From CBDCPI01 sp965220245 (GTDB lineage: Bacteria > Chloroflexota > Dehalococcoidia > Lucifugimonadales > UBA3495), in NCBI GenBank assembly GCA_965220245.1, contig CBDCPI010000011.1, forward strand, positions 248,001 through 312,000: a stretch of 64,000 nucleotides of DNA, written 5' to 3'. Every line of letters begins with the position of its first letter. Position 1 is the first letter of the stretch. This document shows positions 52,732 through 61,273 of the stretch, piece after piece. The notes under the pieces were generated by a model. It was not told the DNA's origin. It did no database searches and was given only the letters and a program-made list of their open reading frames with translations. The position numbers and the translations under genes were made by a program.

Positions 52732-53556
52732 CTAAGAAGAGCCGACGGTGACCCGGTAAAGGTCGTGGGCCACGCTTACAGGCCCACCGAAATGCTGTCG
52801 TGCATCATCGACCAAGGGCTGAGGGTTGAAGTGGAAGGGAGAATCTATGTGGGTGATGATCAATTCTTCCACGCCCGCCAAGGCGGCGGCGCGGGCCGCG
52901 TCGGTAGAGGTAGAGTGCCCTCTTTGCCGCGCCTCGCCGGACTTGTCTCCGGTGGTCATCGCTTCGTGGATTAACACCCGAGCCCCCCGGGCCGCCTCAA
53001 CCAAGTTGTCGCTATAGCGAGTGTCCCCCGAAAAGACCACGGCAAGGCCACTGGCCTCTATCCTCCAACCCACCGATCCGGGGATGTGGTCGACGGCGAA
53101 GGACCAAGCAAAGGTGCTCGGTCCCAACTCTATCTCCTGCCCCGGCTCTTTGGGGCGCCACTGGAACACTTGATAGCCGTTGCGGGAGCGGGCCCCTTCA
53201 TTGTCGATGGAAAGAGCCCGCATCTCGGTGGCGGTGCAGAGGGATCGCAGGGCCGCCAAGGATTCCTCGGCACTGTAGACCCGCAGCGGAGGCCCTTGGG
53301 GATCGACCAGAGAGCGTTGCCCCCGGATATGGGGCAACCCACCCATGTGGTCCGGGTGCTGGTGGGTCAGGAGGACTTGATCGAAGTCCGCCGCCAAAAT
53401 CCCCAAGGCGGCGCCCTGCCGCAACACCGAGTTGCCGGAGGAAGCGTCCAAGAGCAACCGGGTGCCGTCGGGACAGTCCACGACTATAGCGGTGTGGTTC
53501 CGGTAAATACAGTTTCCGGCGCCGGTGCCCAGGAAGGTAATCTCCACGTTGACCAT
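52732..53556 (-). CDS. MBL-fold (RNase Z-like) metallohydrolase
   Basis: A 274-aa metallo-beta-lactamase-fold hydrolase. THQHPDHMGG is the metal motif HxHxDH, SGDTRYSDN holds the bridging Asp, and a late THIDSPFHF holds the last His, with HEAMT earlier. The overall pattern is closer to RNase Z and phosphodiesterase-type members than to lactamases. ATG at 53556 fits MVNVEITFLGTG; an upstream ATG at 53583 adds 9 residues. Confidence 0.87.
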   Translation of the reverse strand: MVNVEITFLGTGAGNCIYRNHTAIVVDCPDGTRLLLDASSGNSVLRQGAALGILAADFDQVLLTHQHPDHMGGLPHIRGQRSLVDPQGPPLRVYSAEESLAALRSLCTATEMRALSIDNEGARSRNGYQVFQWRPKEPGQEIELGPSTFAWSFAVDHIPGSVGWRIEASGLAVVFSGDTRYSDNLVEAARGARVLIHEAMTTGDKSGEARQRGHSTSTDAARAAALAGVEELIITHIDSPFHFNPQPLVDDARQHFGGPVSVAHDLYRVTVGSS

Positions 53557-53592
53557 CAGTAGAACTCCGGGGGCTGCCGCCAAGCGTTCTGG

Positions 53593-53763
53593 TCAGAGGT
53601 TATTGCTAAATTCAGCCCAGTCCATGATGGCAAACTGCATTGGCGTAATCTCGAAGGGAGCGAACTTCTCCTCCGCCAACTTGGCCAACATAGACGTCAA
53701 GCCAGCCACCAAGTATCCCAAACTCGGGAGTATTTCCTCATCAGGTCCGATGTTCATACTCAT
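53593..53763 (-). pseudogene. Truncated MarR-like regulator
   Basis: A 56-residue frame from ATG 53763: MSMNIGPDEEILPSLGYLVA, then LAKLAEEKFAPFEITPMQFA and a stop. This matches the N-terminal helices of MarR regulators, but the winged-helix DNA-binding part is missing (family length is about 150). A solitary IS66-type end GTAACTGTTCAG begins 4 nt upstream of its start, so mobile DNA may have caused the truncation. Confidence 0.7.
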
Positions 53764-53767
53764 CGCG

Positions 53768-53780
53768 GTAACTGTTCAGA
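53768..53780. repeat. Solitary IS66-type end
   Basis: GTAACTGTTCAGA, left-end orientation, with no partner before the HEPN-like gene. Confidence 0.55.
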
Positions 53781-53888
53781 TCAACTGATGTACTGTTTCC
53801 GGGTAGCATTTGATGGTTCTTATCGGGGCATAAACATGCTCAGGATGAGCGGGGGTGTGCACAAGCTCTTAGCAGGAGTGCCGGTCCT

Positions 53889-53989
53889 GAGGATGTGGTT
53901 GCTGGCGCAGCAGGTTAAAGACCGCAGCGCCGGGCCTTCTGTAAAGCTGAAGAGGACGGCGGCCTCGTTTGGCGGAGGTGTTGATATGC
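53889..53989 (-). pseudogene. C-terminal remnant of a second ring-cleaving dioxygenase gene
   Basis: Reading the minus strand, NEAAVLFSFTEGPALRSL followed (one frame over) by LLRQQPHP aligns with the tail of the dioxygenase at 54389-55477 (SEAAVLFSFTDLPVLRSL, LLREQPHP). It is frameshifted and has no upstream part. It indicates an earlier tandem copy of the dioxygenase gene on the other side of the HEPN-like gene. Confidence 0.72.
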
Positions 53990-54385
53990 TCAGAAAGGAC
54001 TTTCAGCGAAGGTTTCGATAAACTCCTCAAGCTCGTCTAAGTAGAGCGGCATGTGGTCGAAATCTACGATACCGCCGTAGTAGCCGTCGACGTGGAACGT
54101 TTGGCGCATATAGATGAATTCCCTGCTCATGTCTCGTTCCATGCGATTGGCGACGAAGTACCTCCACCCCCGGTCGGTCTTGGGCAATTCCGTCTCCGGA
54201 ACGCCATGCATCAGGAAGTAGGCTTGGGTGGCCTCCAGGGCGGCCAGCCAACCCTTGCCGCAGGAGTTTTGCAGGCCGATGACCGCCTCGCGGCCTTTGG
54301 CCTCTTGGGCGCGGGCGAACTCGTCGCGGGCGGCCTGCGCCAACTCGCGGGCGCGATTCAGCCGATCATCAATCAGTCCAACCAT
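53990..54385 (-). CDS. HEPN-like helical protein
   Basis: A 131-aa all-helical protein. RLNRARELAQAARDEFARAQ, then GLQNSCGKGWLAALEATQAY fits the HEPN-domain pattern of PaREP1-type proteins. It follows the dioxygenase gene by only 3 nt. No nucleotidyltransferase partner is present. It shares its fold type, not clear sequence identity, with the gene at 16961-17314. Confidence 0.6.
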   Translation of the reverse strand: MVGLIDDRLNRARELAQAARDEFARAQEAKGREAVIGLQNSCGKGWLAALEATQAYFLMHGVPETELPKTDRGWRYFVANRMERDMSREFIYMRQTFHVDGYYGGIVDFDHMPLYLDELEEFIETFAESPF

Positions 54386-54388
54386 TGT

Positions 54389-55477
54389 TCACTCCGGCCC
54401 CATTGCTTGATGGCCGTCCGGGTGGGGCTGCTCCCGCAGCAGGCTCAAAGACCGCAGCACCGGCAGGTCGGTGAAGCTAAAGAGCACTGCCGCCTCGCTG
54501 GCCGAGTTGTTCAAGTGCTCATGGTAGGTCCATCCCGGCACGCAGAACACATCTTTGGGTCCCCACTGCAGGCGCTCGCCGCTCACTATAGAGTGACCCA
54601 GCCCCTCGACCACATGGTAGATAGTGCTGGAGGTGTGGCGATGGGCCTTGGTCGACTCCCCCGGCCGGAGTAGCTGCGCGTGGCAGGCCATGGTGGGGAA
54701 CGCTGGTCCACCGGTGGCCGGATTGGTGTACTCGAGCACTACCCCGTCGTAGGGACTGCCTTCTACCTCGGGGGCTAGCCGGTGCAAAGCCCGCCGGGTC
54801 TGCTCCCACGGGTAGTGCATTAACGGGGAGTGGGACGACAACGAGGTTTCCCAGGCCGGGACCAAGGCCCCGGCGCCGTACTTCATCAGGGTCGTGTCGG
54901 TTGGCTGGGTTACCGGCTGCACATCTTCCGGGTATGGCTCGTAGAAGACCGATTCCAAGAGATGCACCAATGGAATGTCCAGTCCATCCAACCAGACCAT
55001 GGGGCTGCCGGTGTCATTGCCGTGGTCGTGCCAAGTCCAGTTGGGGGTCAGCACCAAGTCGCCCGGCTGCATCGGGATACGGTCGCCGTCAACCGTGGTG
55101 TAGCCGCCCGCGCTTTCGATGATGAACCGGAGGGCGGCCGGAGTATGCCGGTGGGCGCGAGCCGACTCCCCGGGCATGACGATTTGAAGTCCCGAAAACA
55201 AGCTATTGGTGGTGGCGGTCCGCCCCGCTAGGCCGGGGTTCAACAGCATCAGGACCCGGCGTTCCGCGTCTTGAGTCCCGATAAGCTGGCCCGCCCGCAG
55301 CGCTTGGGGCCGCAGTTCCTCCCAGCGCCACAGGTGGGGTACGGCTTTGCTCCGGGGTTCGCTGACCAACGCTTGCTCTTGTACCGTCCATAAAGGGGCC
55401 ACGCTAAAACCCTGTAGCTCTTGGTAGAAGCTCTCCAGGTCATTCTTAGACGCTTGTATATTCGAAGGCGAAACCAT
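54389..55477 (-). CDS. Gentisate 1,2-dioxygenase-like bicupin
   Basis: A 362-aa bicupin ring-cleaving dioxygenase. The N-terminal cupin has RAHRHTPAALRFI and NWTWHDHGN, the metal-binding His set. The C-terminal cupin repeats KAHRHTSSTIYHVV and GWTYHEHLNN. This matches gentisate 1,2-dioxygenase and salicylate or hydroxynaphthoate relatives, which open aromatic rings with Fe(II) and O2. It is the fourth gene in a compact operon (fmdB-thiE-translin-this-HEPN). ATG at 55477 is preferred over 55492. Confidence 0.88.
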   Translation of the reverse strand: MVSPSNIQASKNDLESFYQELQGFSVAPLWTVQEQALVSEPRSKAVPHLWRWEELRPQALRAGQLIGTQDAERRVLMLLNPGLAGRTATTNSLFSGLQIVMPGESARAHRHTPAALRFIIESAGGYTTVDGDRIPMQPGDLVLTPNWTWHDHGNDTGSPMVWLDGLDIPLVHLLESVFYEPYPEDVQPVTQPTDTTLMKYGAGALVPAWETSLSSHSPLMHYPWEQTRRALHRLAPEVEGSPYDGVVLEYTNPATGGPAFPTMACHAQLLRPGESTKAHRHTSSTIYHVVEGLGHSIVSGERLQWGPKDVFCVPGWTYHEHLNNSASEAAVLFSFTDLPVLRSLSLLREQPHPDGHQAMGPE

Positions 55478-55502
55478 AATGGAGTCCCTCAATTAGATGT
55501 TT

Positions 55503-56156
55503 TTAGCTTTCGCTGCCCCGCTCCTCTTCCCACTGGGCCAGCCTAAGCTCCAATTTACGCTGCCGCAAAGCCATGGTCAGGTCGCCCCGGGTGCGCTCCA
55601 GCACGCCCCTCATCTGGTCGGTGCTGTGGCGGAGTCCGCCGGTGACCGCCTCGGGAAAGTCTACCGTGAGCAGGATGCTATAGATCTCATCCATCACATC
55701 CATCAACTCTTGGCAATTATCGAAGGAGTCCCGCCGCAGAGAGTCCAGGATGTACCGGCGCACCTCGCCGATTACGTCGGCAGCGCCGTTGAGGAATGAG
55801 GAGGGGTCGACGCCCAAGTCTTGAGGTACGGGAATGGCGGTCCCGGAGATAACCGCCAGCGTGACGTTGGCCTCGCTGAACTCCTTGCGGGCATCGGCCA
55901 GAAAGCCAGCGTAGTAAATCTCCGGGTTTTCGAGCCGCATGGGTTCGGTCTCCCTCAAGCGGGTCCCGGCCCTGGCTATAATCTCTTGCGCCTCTTCATA
56001 CTGTCCCCGGTGCACTGCCCTAATCGCGTTGGCGGAGTTCCGGATCACCTCTCGAGACACCGCAAGGGCTTGTTCTCTCGCGCGGTTGCGGATGCTTAAC
56101 TGCTCGATGGCTTGGGAAGCGATGTCGGTAAGATCGTCGTTATATCGAGAAGGCAT
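55503..56156 (-). CDS. Prokaryotic translin-family protein
   Basis: A 217-aa, all-helical protein: ASQAIEQLSIRNRAREQALA, VIRNSANAIRAVHRGQYEEA, and FPEAVTGGLRHSTDQMRGVL near the end. This is the translin fold, known in eukaryotes as a nucleic-acid-binding ring. Archaeal and bacterial members bind or cleave RNA, but no function has been fixed here. Its ATG overlaps the thiE stop (TGATG). Confidence 0.85.
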   Translation of the reverse strand: MPSRYNDDLTDIASQAIEQLSIRNRAREQALAVSREVIRNSANAIRAVHRGQYEEAQEIIARAGTRLRETEPMRLENPEIYYAGFLADARKEFSEANVTLAVISGTAIPVPQDLGVDPSSFLNGAADVIGEVRRYILDSLRRDSFDNCQELMDVMDEIYSILLTVDFPEAVTGGLRHSTDQMRGVLERTRGDLTMALRQRKLELRLAQWEEERGSES

Positions 56157-57157
56157 CAGGTCCGGCCTCCCGCCCCTCGGATCGCTTGCACCAACCTGGC
56201 GGCGGCTGCCTCCGGCTCTGTCGCCAGACCCACGGCGGCGGTGACGCAGATGGCGTCGGCGCCGGCCTCGACCACCGGGGCCACGTTTTCGGCATTGATA
56301 CCCCCTATAGCCACCAAGGGAAGCTGGGTTACTTCCCTGGCCCGGCGGAGTTGCTCCACTCCTTGAGGGGGACGGCCTACGCCCTTGGTGCCGGTAGCGT
56401 AGATCGCGCCGAAGGCAACATGGTCGGCTCCCATCTGCTCCGACTCTTCCAGTTCCGCGAATTCGTGGTTGGAGCGGCCAATTACTTGCTCCGGGGACAG
56501 CACCCGGCGAGCTTGGGCCACGGGTAAGTCGGTCTGGCCGACGTGCAACCCGGCGCTGCCGACCACTGCGGCCAGGTCGGCGTGGTCATTCACGATCAGA
56601 TCAACGTCATTCGCTTGACAAAGGCTTTGGACGCCAAGTGCCAAAGGCAGCACCTCACCCTTGTCCCGCCGTTTATCTCTTAGTTGAAGCATCCGGGCGC
56701 CTCCCCTTACCGCCGCCTCCGCAATCTCCATAGGCTCCCGCCCGTTGGTGACTTGGGGGTCGATGATGACGTAGAGGCCGCGCACCCGGCTTGCTTGCTG
56801 GCGCCGCAGCGCAGCGCCCAACTGCGCCGTCAACGCGGATACAGTATCCACCAACGACGCTTGCGCCTCGCCGCCAATTCGGTCTCCACCGGCCGCTCCA
56901 GACAGTGTGTCCATCAGCCCTCGGGACGTAGACAGGAGGGCTAGGGCGCCGGAGAGGCTAAGCTCGGGGACTGAAGAGACCCCTTGCGCTGGTGCGGCGT
57001 CCGACAGGGTTTTAACTAGGTCGCGAAGCCGGCGCCTAGGGGCAGAGTCTTCGGGAGTCTCCGGGCAATGGTCGGCCAGGGTGGCCAGGCACCGCACCAA
57101 GGAAGCGTAGCAACTGTCGTAAATTCCGTTTGGGTCGGTCGAATTCGGGGCCGTCAT
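56156..57157 (-). CDS. thiE: Thiamine-phosphate synthase with N-terminal helical extension
   Basis: A 333-aa protein. The C-terminal ~210 residues are ThiE, which couples HMP-PP and HET-P to thiamine phosphate: GLYVIIDPQV, MLQLRDKRRDK, DLIVNDHADLA, HVGQTDLPV and a final AIGGINAENV are the substrate and Mg sites. The first ~120 residues (NGIYDSCYASLVRCLATLAD onward) form a helical domain absent from E. coli ThiE but seen in cyanobacterial and Chloroflexota forms. Overlaps fmdB upstream by 4 nt. Confidence 0.9.
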   Translation of the reverse strand: MTAPNSTDPNGIYDSCYASLVRCLATLADHCPETPEDSAPRRRLRDLVKTLSDAAPAQGVSSVPELSLSGALALLSTSRGLMDTLSGAAGGDRIGGEAQASLVDTVSALTAQLGAALRRQQASRVRGLYVIIDPQVTNGREPMEIAEAAVRGGARMLQLRDKRRDKGEVLPLALGVQSLCQANDVDLIVNDHADLAAVVGSAGLHVGQTDLPVAQARRVLSPEQVIGRSNHEFAELEESEQMGADHVAFGAIYATGTKGVGRPPQGVEQLRRAREVTQLPLVAIGGINAENVAPVVEAGADAICVTAAVGLATEPEAAAARLVQAIRGAGGRT

Positions 57158-57495
57158 GCGTCCAATCCTTTCGGCAACTCCCCTTGCCTAGCGGCGTCAA
57201 TCGAGTCCCGCACCGACTGGGGCATTTCGACGCCAAATCGGGAAAATTTCTGTTCCACGTTCCGTCCGATGTTGCGGGGATCGCTGTAGAAGTCCAGGGA
57301 TGGCGGTCCCGATCCCATCGTGTTGGCTTCGTGGACCGATTGGACCGTTTTGGCTACAGCAAAGGAGGACATTCTTCTTACCATTTCGCGGCTCTGGCAA
57401 TGAGAGCATACCGGCTCTAGGGGAGAGCCGATCGACCGGGTAAAGAAGGATGACACTTTTTGGCAATCGCTGCAGCGGTACTCGTAGATCGGCAT
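57154..57495 (-). CDS. FmdB-family zinc-ribbon regulator-like protein
   Basis: A 113-aa protein beginning PIYEYRCSDCQKV then VCSHCQSREM, the FmdB-type zinc ribbon. The rest is low-complexity, with a conserved DFYSDPRNIGRNVEQKFS stretch. FmdB proteins are often first in operons and are called regulatory, but activity is unproven. It leads the five-gene thiE operon. Confidence 0.85.
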   Translation of the reverse strand: MPIYEYRCSDCQKVSSFFTRSIGSPLEPVCSHCQSREMVRRMSSFAVAKTVQSVHEANTMGSGPPSLDFYSDPRNIGRNVEQKFSRFGVEMPQSVRDSIDAARQGELPKGLDA

Positions 57496-57557
57496 CGTGC
57501 GGCCTCCAAGATAGCTGGGGACCAGAAGAAACGGCTCATTCCGGCCCAGGACGAATT

Positions 57558-57740
57558 TACTGATACGTGAATAGGTTTCTAAACTGTCCTCTCCCCCGCA
57601 ATTCCGGCGAAGGCCGGAATCCAGGACCGTTCTCCGCCAGCTACATTCTTTGTCCTCAGAATTTCTGGATTCCGGCTCAAGGCTGGCCCTTCGACAAGCT
57701 CAGGAGACGAGGACTGGTTTAGGTAATCGTTCTCGAACTA
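57558..57740. mobile_element. MITE, family 2, copy 2
   Basis: About 88 percent identical, by eye, to 7895-8103 except for a missing 26-bp internal stretch and a decayed right end (CGTTCTCGAACT instead of TTCACGTATCGG). Left end TACTGATACGTGAA is intact. Confidence 0.8.
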
Positions 57741-57882
57741 ATCTATGTCAACGGGATAGACCCCATTTTAGCATGAGGGCCACTACCGATGGGGCCGCAT
57801 GGGTGACGTGCTCACCCGGATACGGAACTCAATCCCTGCTGGACGCTGATCGCTGAATACTGACTGCCTCAGACGGCCAGTG

Positions 57883-57888
57883 TATAAT
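57883..57888 (+). promoter_or_regulatory. Probable polA -10 element
   Basis: TATAAT in CAGTGTATAATGC, with CTGACT at 57860-57865 as a weak -35 at 17-bp spacing. It gives a leader of about 85 nt before polA. Confidence 0.5.
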
Positions 57889-57979
57889 GCAGCCACTATC
57901 CCCCGACTAGCCCCAGTAAATGGATGTAGGAAAGCGCCCCATTTTCCGGACCCGTTACCACTCACGCTGAGGTGTTGCC

Positions 57980-60760
57980 ATGCCGCCGGACAAGCTGGAA
58001 AAGACCCTCCCACTCTTCATGCAAAGAGAGGGGCCTTTGATGGTCCTGATGGACGGCCACGCGATGGTGCACCGGGCCTTCCGGGCGATTTCGATGCAGC
58101 GGCATCTGTCAGTGTCAGCTACAGGGGAGGACACCACCGGGGTCTACGGCTTTACCAACGTGTTCTTGCGGGCCCTCCAAGAGTGGCAGCCCACCCATTG
58201 CGGAATCGCCTTTGACACCCGGGCCCCGACGTTTCGCCATCAACGCTTCGAAGGCTACAAGGCCCAGCGTGAAGCTACCCCGGAGGAGTTGCGGCACCAG
58301 TTTGGCCGGGTAAAGCAACTGATGACGGCCTTTGGAGTGCCGGTGTTTGAGCTGGATGGCTACGAGGCCGACGATCTAATTGGCACCATCGCCCGCCAAG
58401 CGGAGACCCAAGGGATAGAGACGGTCATCCTTACCGGAGACCGGGATACCTTCCAATTGATCTCTCCCAAGGTGAAAGTCGACCTGTCCTATAGCATCCA
58501 GGAACGCAAGGTCTACGACGAGACCGGGTTGGCGGCCCGTTACTCCGGGCTTACCGCTGCGCAACAGCCGGACTTTAAGGCGTTGTTGGGCGATACTTCA
58601 GACAACATCCCCGGGGTGCCGAAAGTCGGCGAAAAGCGGGCCATCAGTCTTTTGAGCGACTTTCACAGCCTGGAAGGTATCTACGAGCACTTGGATGAGG
58701 TCAAGCCGCCCAGTGTCAAGAGTTCCTTGGCCGAAAACCGGGAGCGGGCCTTTGAAAACCGGATTCTAACCACCATCGACCGTCATGCTCCCTTGGACTT
58801 GGACCTGGAATCCTGCCGCTTTGGACGGTATGACCGCCAAGCGGTGGTGGACTTGTTGACCGAACTGGAGTTCTTCAGCGTCGTTCAGCGGGTGCCGGAC
58901 CCAACCTCCGTCCCTTCCTCCTCGGCGGTGGGGGAAGGCGACGCCTCAAGAGAGGCTGACAACTCCGGTACGGACTACCGGCTGGTCCAGACCCACGACC
59001 AATTGGACACCATGCTGGCCGCTTTGGAAGAGGCGGGAAGCTTTGCTTTCGATACCGAAACTACTGCCTTGGACCCCATGCGGGCCCAGTTGGTTGGCCT
59101 CAGCTTCGCCACCGCTCCGAGTCTGGCTTGGTACGTGCCGGTGGGCCACCAAGAAGGCGCTCAACTGCCCTTGGAGGAAGTCCTAGCTAAGGCAAGACCT
59201 CTGTTTGAGTCGACGGAGCTAGGCAAATGCGCTCACAACGCCAACTACGACGTGTCTGTGTTGGCGAACCATGGTGTTAATTGCCGCAACGTAGACTTCG
59301 ACACCATGATTGCCGCCCATCTCTTGGGCCGGCAGGCCTTGGGGTTGAAGAACCTGTCCTTGGACGTCTTGGGCCGGGAGATGACCCCCATCACCCAGCT
59401 TATCGGCACCGGCCGGAAGCAAATCACCTTCGACCGGGTAGCCATCGAGGACGCGCTGGACTACGCCGCCGCCGACGCTGATATGACCGGGCGGCTCCGC
59501 CAGGCTTTGGAAGCGCCGGTGTCCAACCAGGGTTTGGGCGATCTGATGAATAACTTGGAGATGCCCTTGGTGCCGGTTTTGGTCACCATGCAGCGCCACG
59601 GCATCAAGGTGGATGCCGGTGTCCTCCACGAAATGTCGCAGGACTTGACCGAGCAGATGCAACAGGTGGAATCGGAACTGTACCAATCCATCGGCCACCG
59701 GGTCAATATCAACTCCCCGCAGCAGTTGAGCGACGTGTTGTTCGGCGAGCTGGGCTTGCCCAAGACCAAGCGGACCAAGACCGGCTACTCCACCGACGCC
59801 AACTCCTTGGAGTCGATTAAAGGCTTCCATCCAGTTGTGGACCATATCCTGGAGTACCGGCAGCTCTCCAAGCTCAAGTCCACCTACGTCGATGCTCTGC
59901 CGGAGATGATCAACCCGATCACCGGCCGCATCCATACCAGCTACAACCAGACCGGCTCCGCCACCGGGCGGATCTCCAGCAGCGACCCTAACCTCCAAAA
60001 CATTCCTATCCGGACCGAGTTGGGACGCCAAGTCCGCAAGGCCTTCGTCGCCGATCACGCCCCCGAGTGGCTGCTTTTCTCCGCCGACTATTCCCAGATC
60101 GAGTTGCGGGTGTTGGCTCACTTGTCCCAAGACCCCGGGTTGTTGGAAGCTTTCCGGCGGGGCGAGGACATCCACGCCTCGACAGCGTCGCTGATGTTCG
60201 AGACGCCGATAAACGAGGTAACCTCGGACCAACGCCGCATCGCCAAGATATTGAACTTCGGCGTAATCTATGGGTTGTCGCCCCACGGTATCTCCCAGCA
60301 GACTGAATTCAACCGGGAAGAAGGCGCCCACTTCATCGAGAACTACTTCTCCAAGTACCCGGGGATTAGCGAGTACATCGAGAGTGTTAAGGTCAAGACC
60401 CGGGAAACGCAATACGTTGAGACCCTGATGGGCCGGCGCCGGCACATGCCGGACATCAACGCCTCCAACTTTAATGTTCGGGGCGCCGCCGAGCGCATGG
60501 CCATCAACATGCCGATTCAAGGGACGGCTGCCGACATTATGAAACTGGCCATGCTCCGGGTGCAGGAACGCTTGGAGCAAGAAGACCTTCGCGCCAGGAT
60601 GTTGCTCCAAGTCCACGACGAGTTGGTGTTCGAGTTGCCCCGGGAAGAGTTGGAGACCGTCAAAGACTTGGTATTCGACGAAATGCCCGCCGCACTGGAA
60701 TTGGACGTAACCCTCAAGGTGGACGCCAAGTGGGGCTACACCTGGGGCGATATGGAGTAG
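57980..60760 (+). CDS. polA: DNA polymerase I
   Basis: A 926-aa family A polymerase. The 5'-3' exonuclease covers about 20-310 (LMDGHAMVHRAFRA, DGYEADDLIGTIA, GDTSDNIPGVPKVG). The 3'-5' proofreading domain is complete: DTETTALD (exo I), HNANYDV (exo II) and YAAADADMT (exo III). Polymerase motifs are DYSQIELRVLAHLS (motif A), KILNFGVIYGLS (motif B) and QVHDELVFE (motif C). Many Chloroflexota and thermophile PolA proteins lack the proofreading residues, so retention is worth noting. Start ATG at 57980; ATG at 58019 is an alternative. Confidence 0.95.
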   Translation: MPPDKLEKTLPLFMQREGPLMVLMDGHAMVHRAFRAISMQRHLSVSATGEDTTGVYGFTNVFLRALQEWQPTHCGIAFDTRAPTFRHQRFEGYKAQREATPEELRHQFGRVKQLMTAFGVPVFELDGYEADDLIGTIARQAETQGIETVILTGDRDTFQLISPKVKVDLSYSIQERKVYDETGLAARYSGLTAAQQPDFKALLGDTSDNIPGVPKVGEKRAISLLSDFHSLEGIYEHLDEVKPPSVKSSLAENRERAFENRILTTIDRHAPLDLDLESCRFGRYDRQAVVDLLTELEFFSVVQRVPDPTSVPSSSAVGEGDASREADNSGTDYRLVQTHDQLDTMLAALEEAGSFAFDTETTALDPMRAQLVGLSFATAPSLAWYVPVGHQEGAQLPLEEVLAKARPLFESTELGKCAHNANYDVSVLANHGVNCRNVDFDTMIAAHLLGRQALGLKNLSLDVLGREMTPITQLIGTGRKQITFDRVAIEDALDYAAADADMTGRLRQALEAPVSNQGLGDLMNNLEMPLVPVLVTMQRHGIKVDAGVLHEMSQDLTEQMQQVESELYQSIGHRVNINSPQQLSDVLFGELGLPKTKRTKTGYSTDANSLESIKGFHPVVDHILEYRQLSKLKSTYVDALPEMINPITGRIHTSYNQTGSATGRISSSDPNLQNIPIRTELGRQVRKAFVADHAPEWLLFSADYSQIELRVLAHLSQDPGLLEAFRRGEDIHASTASLMFETPINEVTSDQRRIAKILNFGVIYGLSPHGISQQTEFNREEGAHFIENYFSKYPGISEYIESVKVKTRETQYVETLMGRRRHMPDINASNFNVRGAAERMAINMPIQGTAADIMKLAMLRVQERLEQEDLRARMLLQVHDELVFELPREELETVKDLVFDEMPAALELDVTLKVDAKWGYTWGDME

Positions 60761-60800
60761 GCGCCGTGCGGTACTGGAACAATCAATGAGGAGTTATTCC

Positions 60801-61160
60801 GTGGGTGTAACTGAAGTCCAAGCCAGAATCATAGGAGGGAATGAGACCCGGGAATACACTTTTATCGTGGATACCGGTTCTACATACCTCGCTCTTCCTT
60901 TGGAAGAGATCGAAGTACTGGGCCTTCGCAGAGGACGCGGAATGGTCAAGTTGATGAGTGCTACCGGGCTTGTAGATGTAAACACATACGTTGCCGACGG
61001 CGAGCTGATGGGACAGGAGTTTACTGCTATCATGGTGCCTTCGGCCACTCCCTTGCTGGGTTATGAACTCCTGCAGAACCTGAGGTTCAAAGTAAATCCG
61101 GTAACCCAGCAGATAGAAAAGGTCCCGGATGATGAACGGCATCCTCCTTATCAGTTGTAG
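60801..61160 (+). CDS. Retropepsin-like aspartic protease, copy 1
   Basis: A 119-aa clan AA aspartic-protease-like domain: YTFIVDTGSTYLALPLEEIE carries the DTG catalytic motif, and MVPSATPLLGYELLQNL the conserved C-terminal Gly segment. Such single-domain proteins are usually dimeric, of unknown substrate. GTG at 60801 behind GAGGAG is favoured over ATG at 60786. Both copies share a 47-bp identical block at the start. Confidence 0.83.
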   Translation: MGVTEVQARIIGGNETREYTFIVDTGSTYLALPLEEIEVLGLRRGRGMVKLMSATGLVDVNTYVADGELMGQEFTAIMVPSATPLLGYELLQNLRFKVNPVTQQIEKVPDDERHPPYQL

Positions 61161-61273
61161 ACACGTCGGAAGTGAGGGGTTCTAAAGATTCCGAGTGACG
61201 GACCGGATACCATCGGCAGGCAGGTTTACGACGAAGTGTGAATCCAATGCGGGCGACGTGGGAGTTAGGAAAA

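Noticed and set aside
59219..60616. 465-codon open frame antisense to polA
   Set aside because: Long, but composed of residues expected from the reverse complement of a GC-rich gene; no recognisable domain, and polA is certain.
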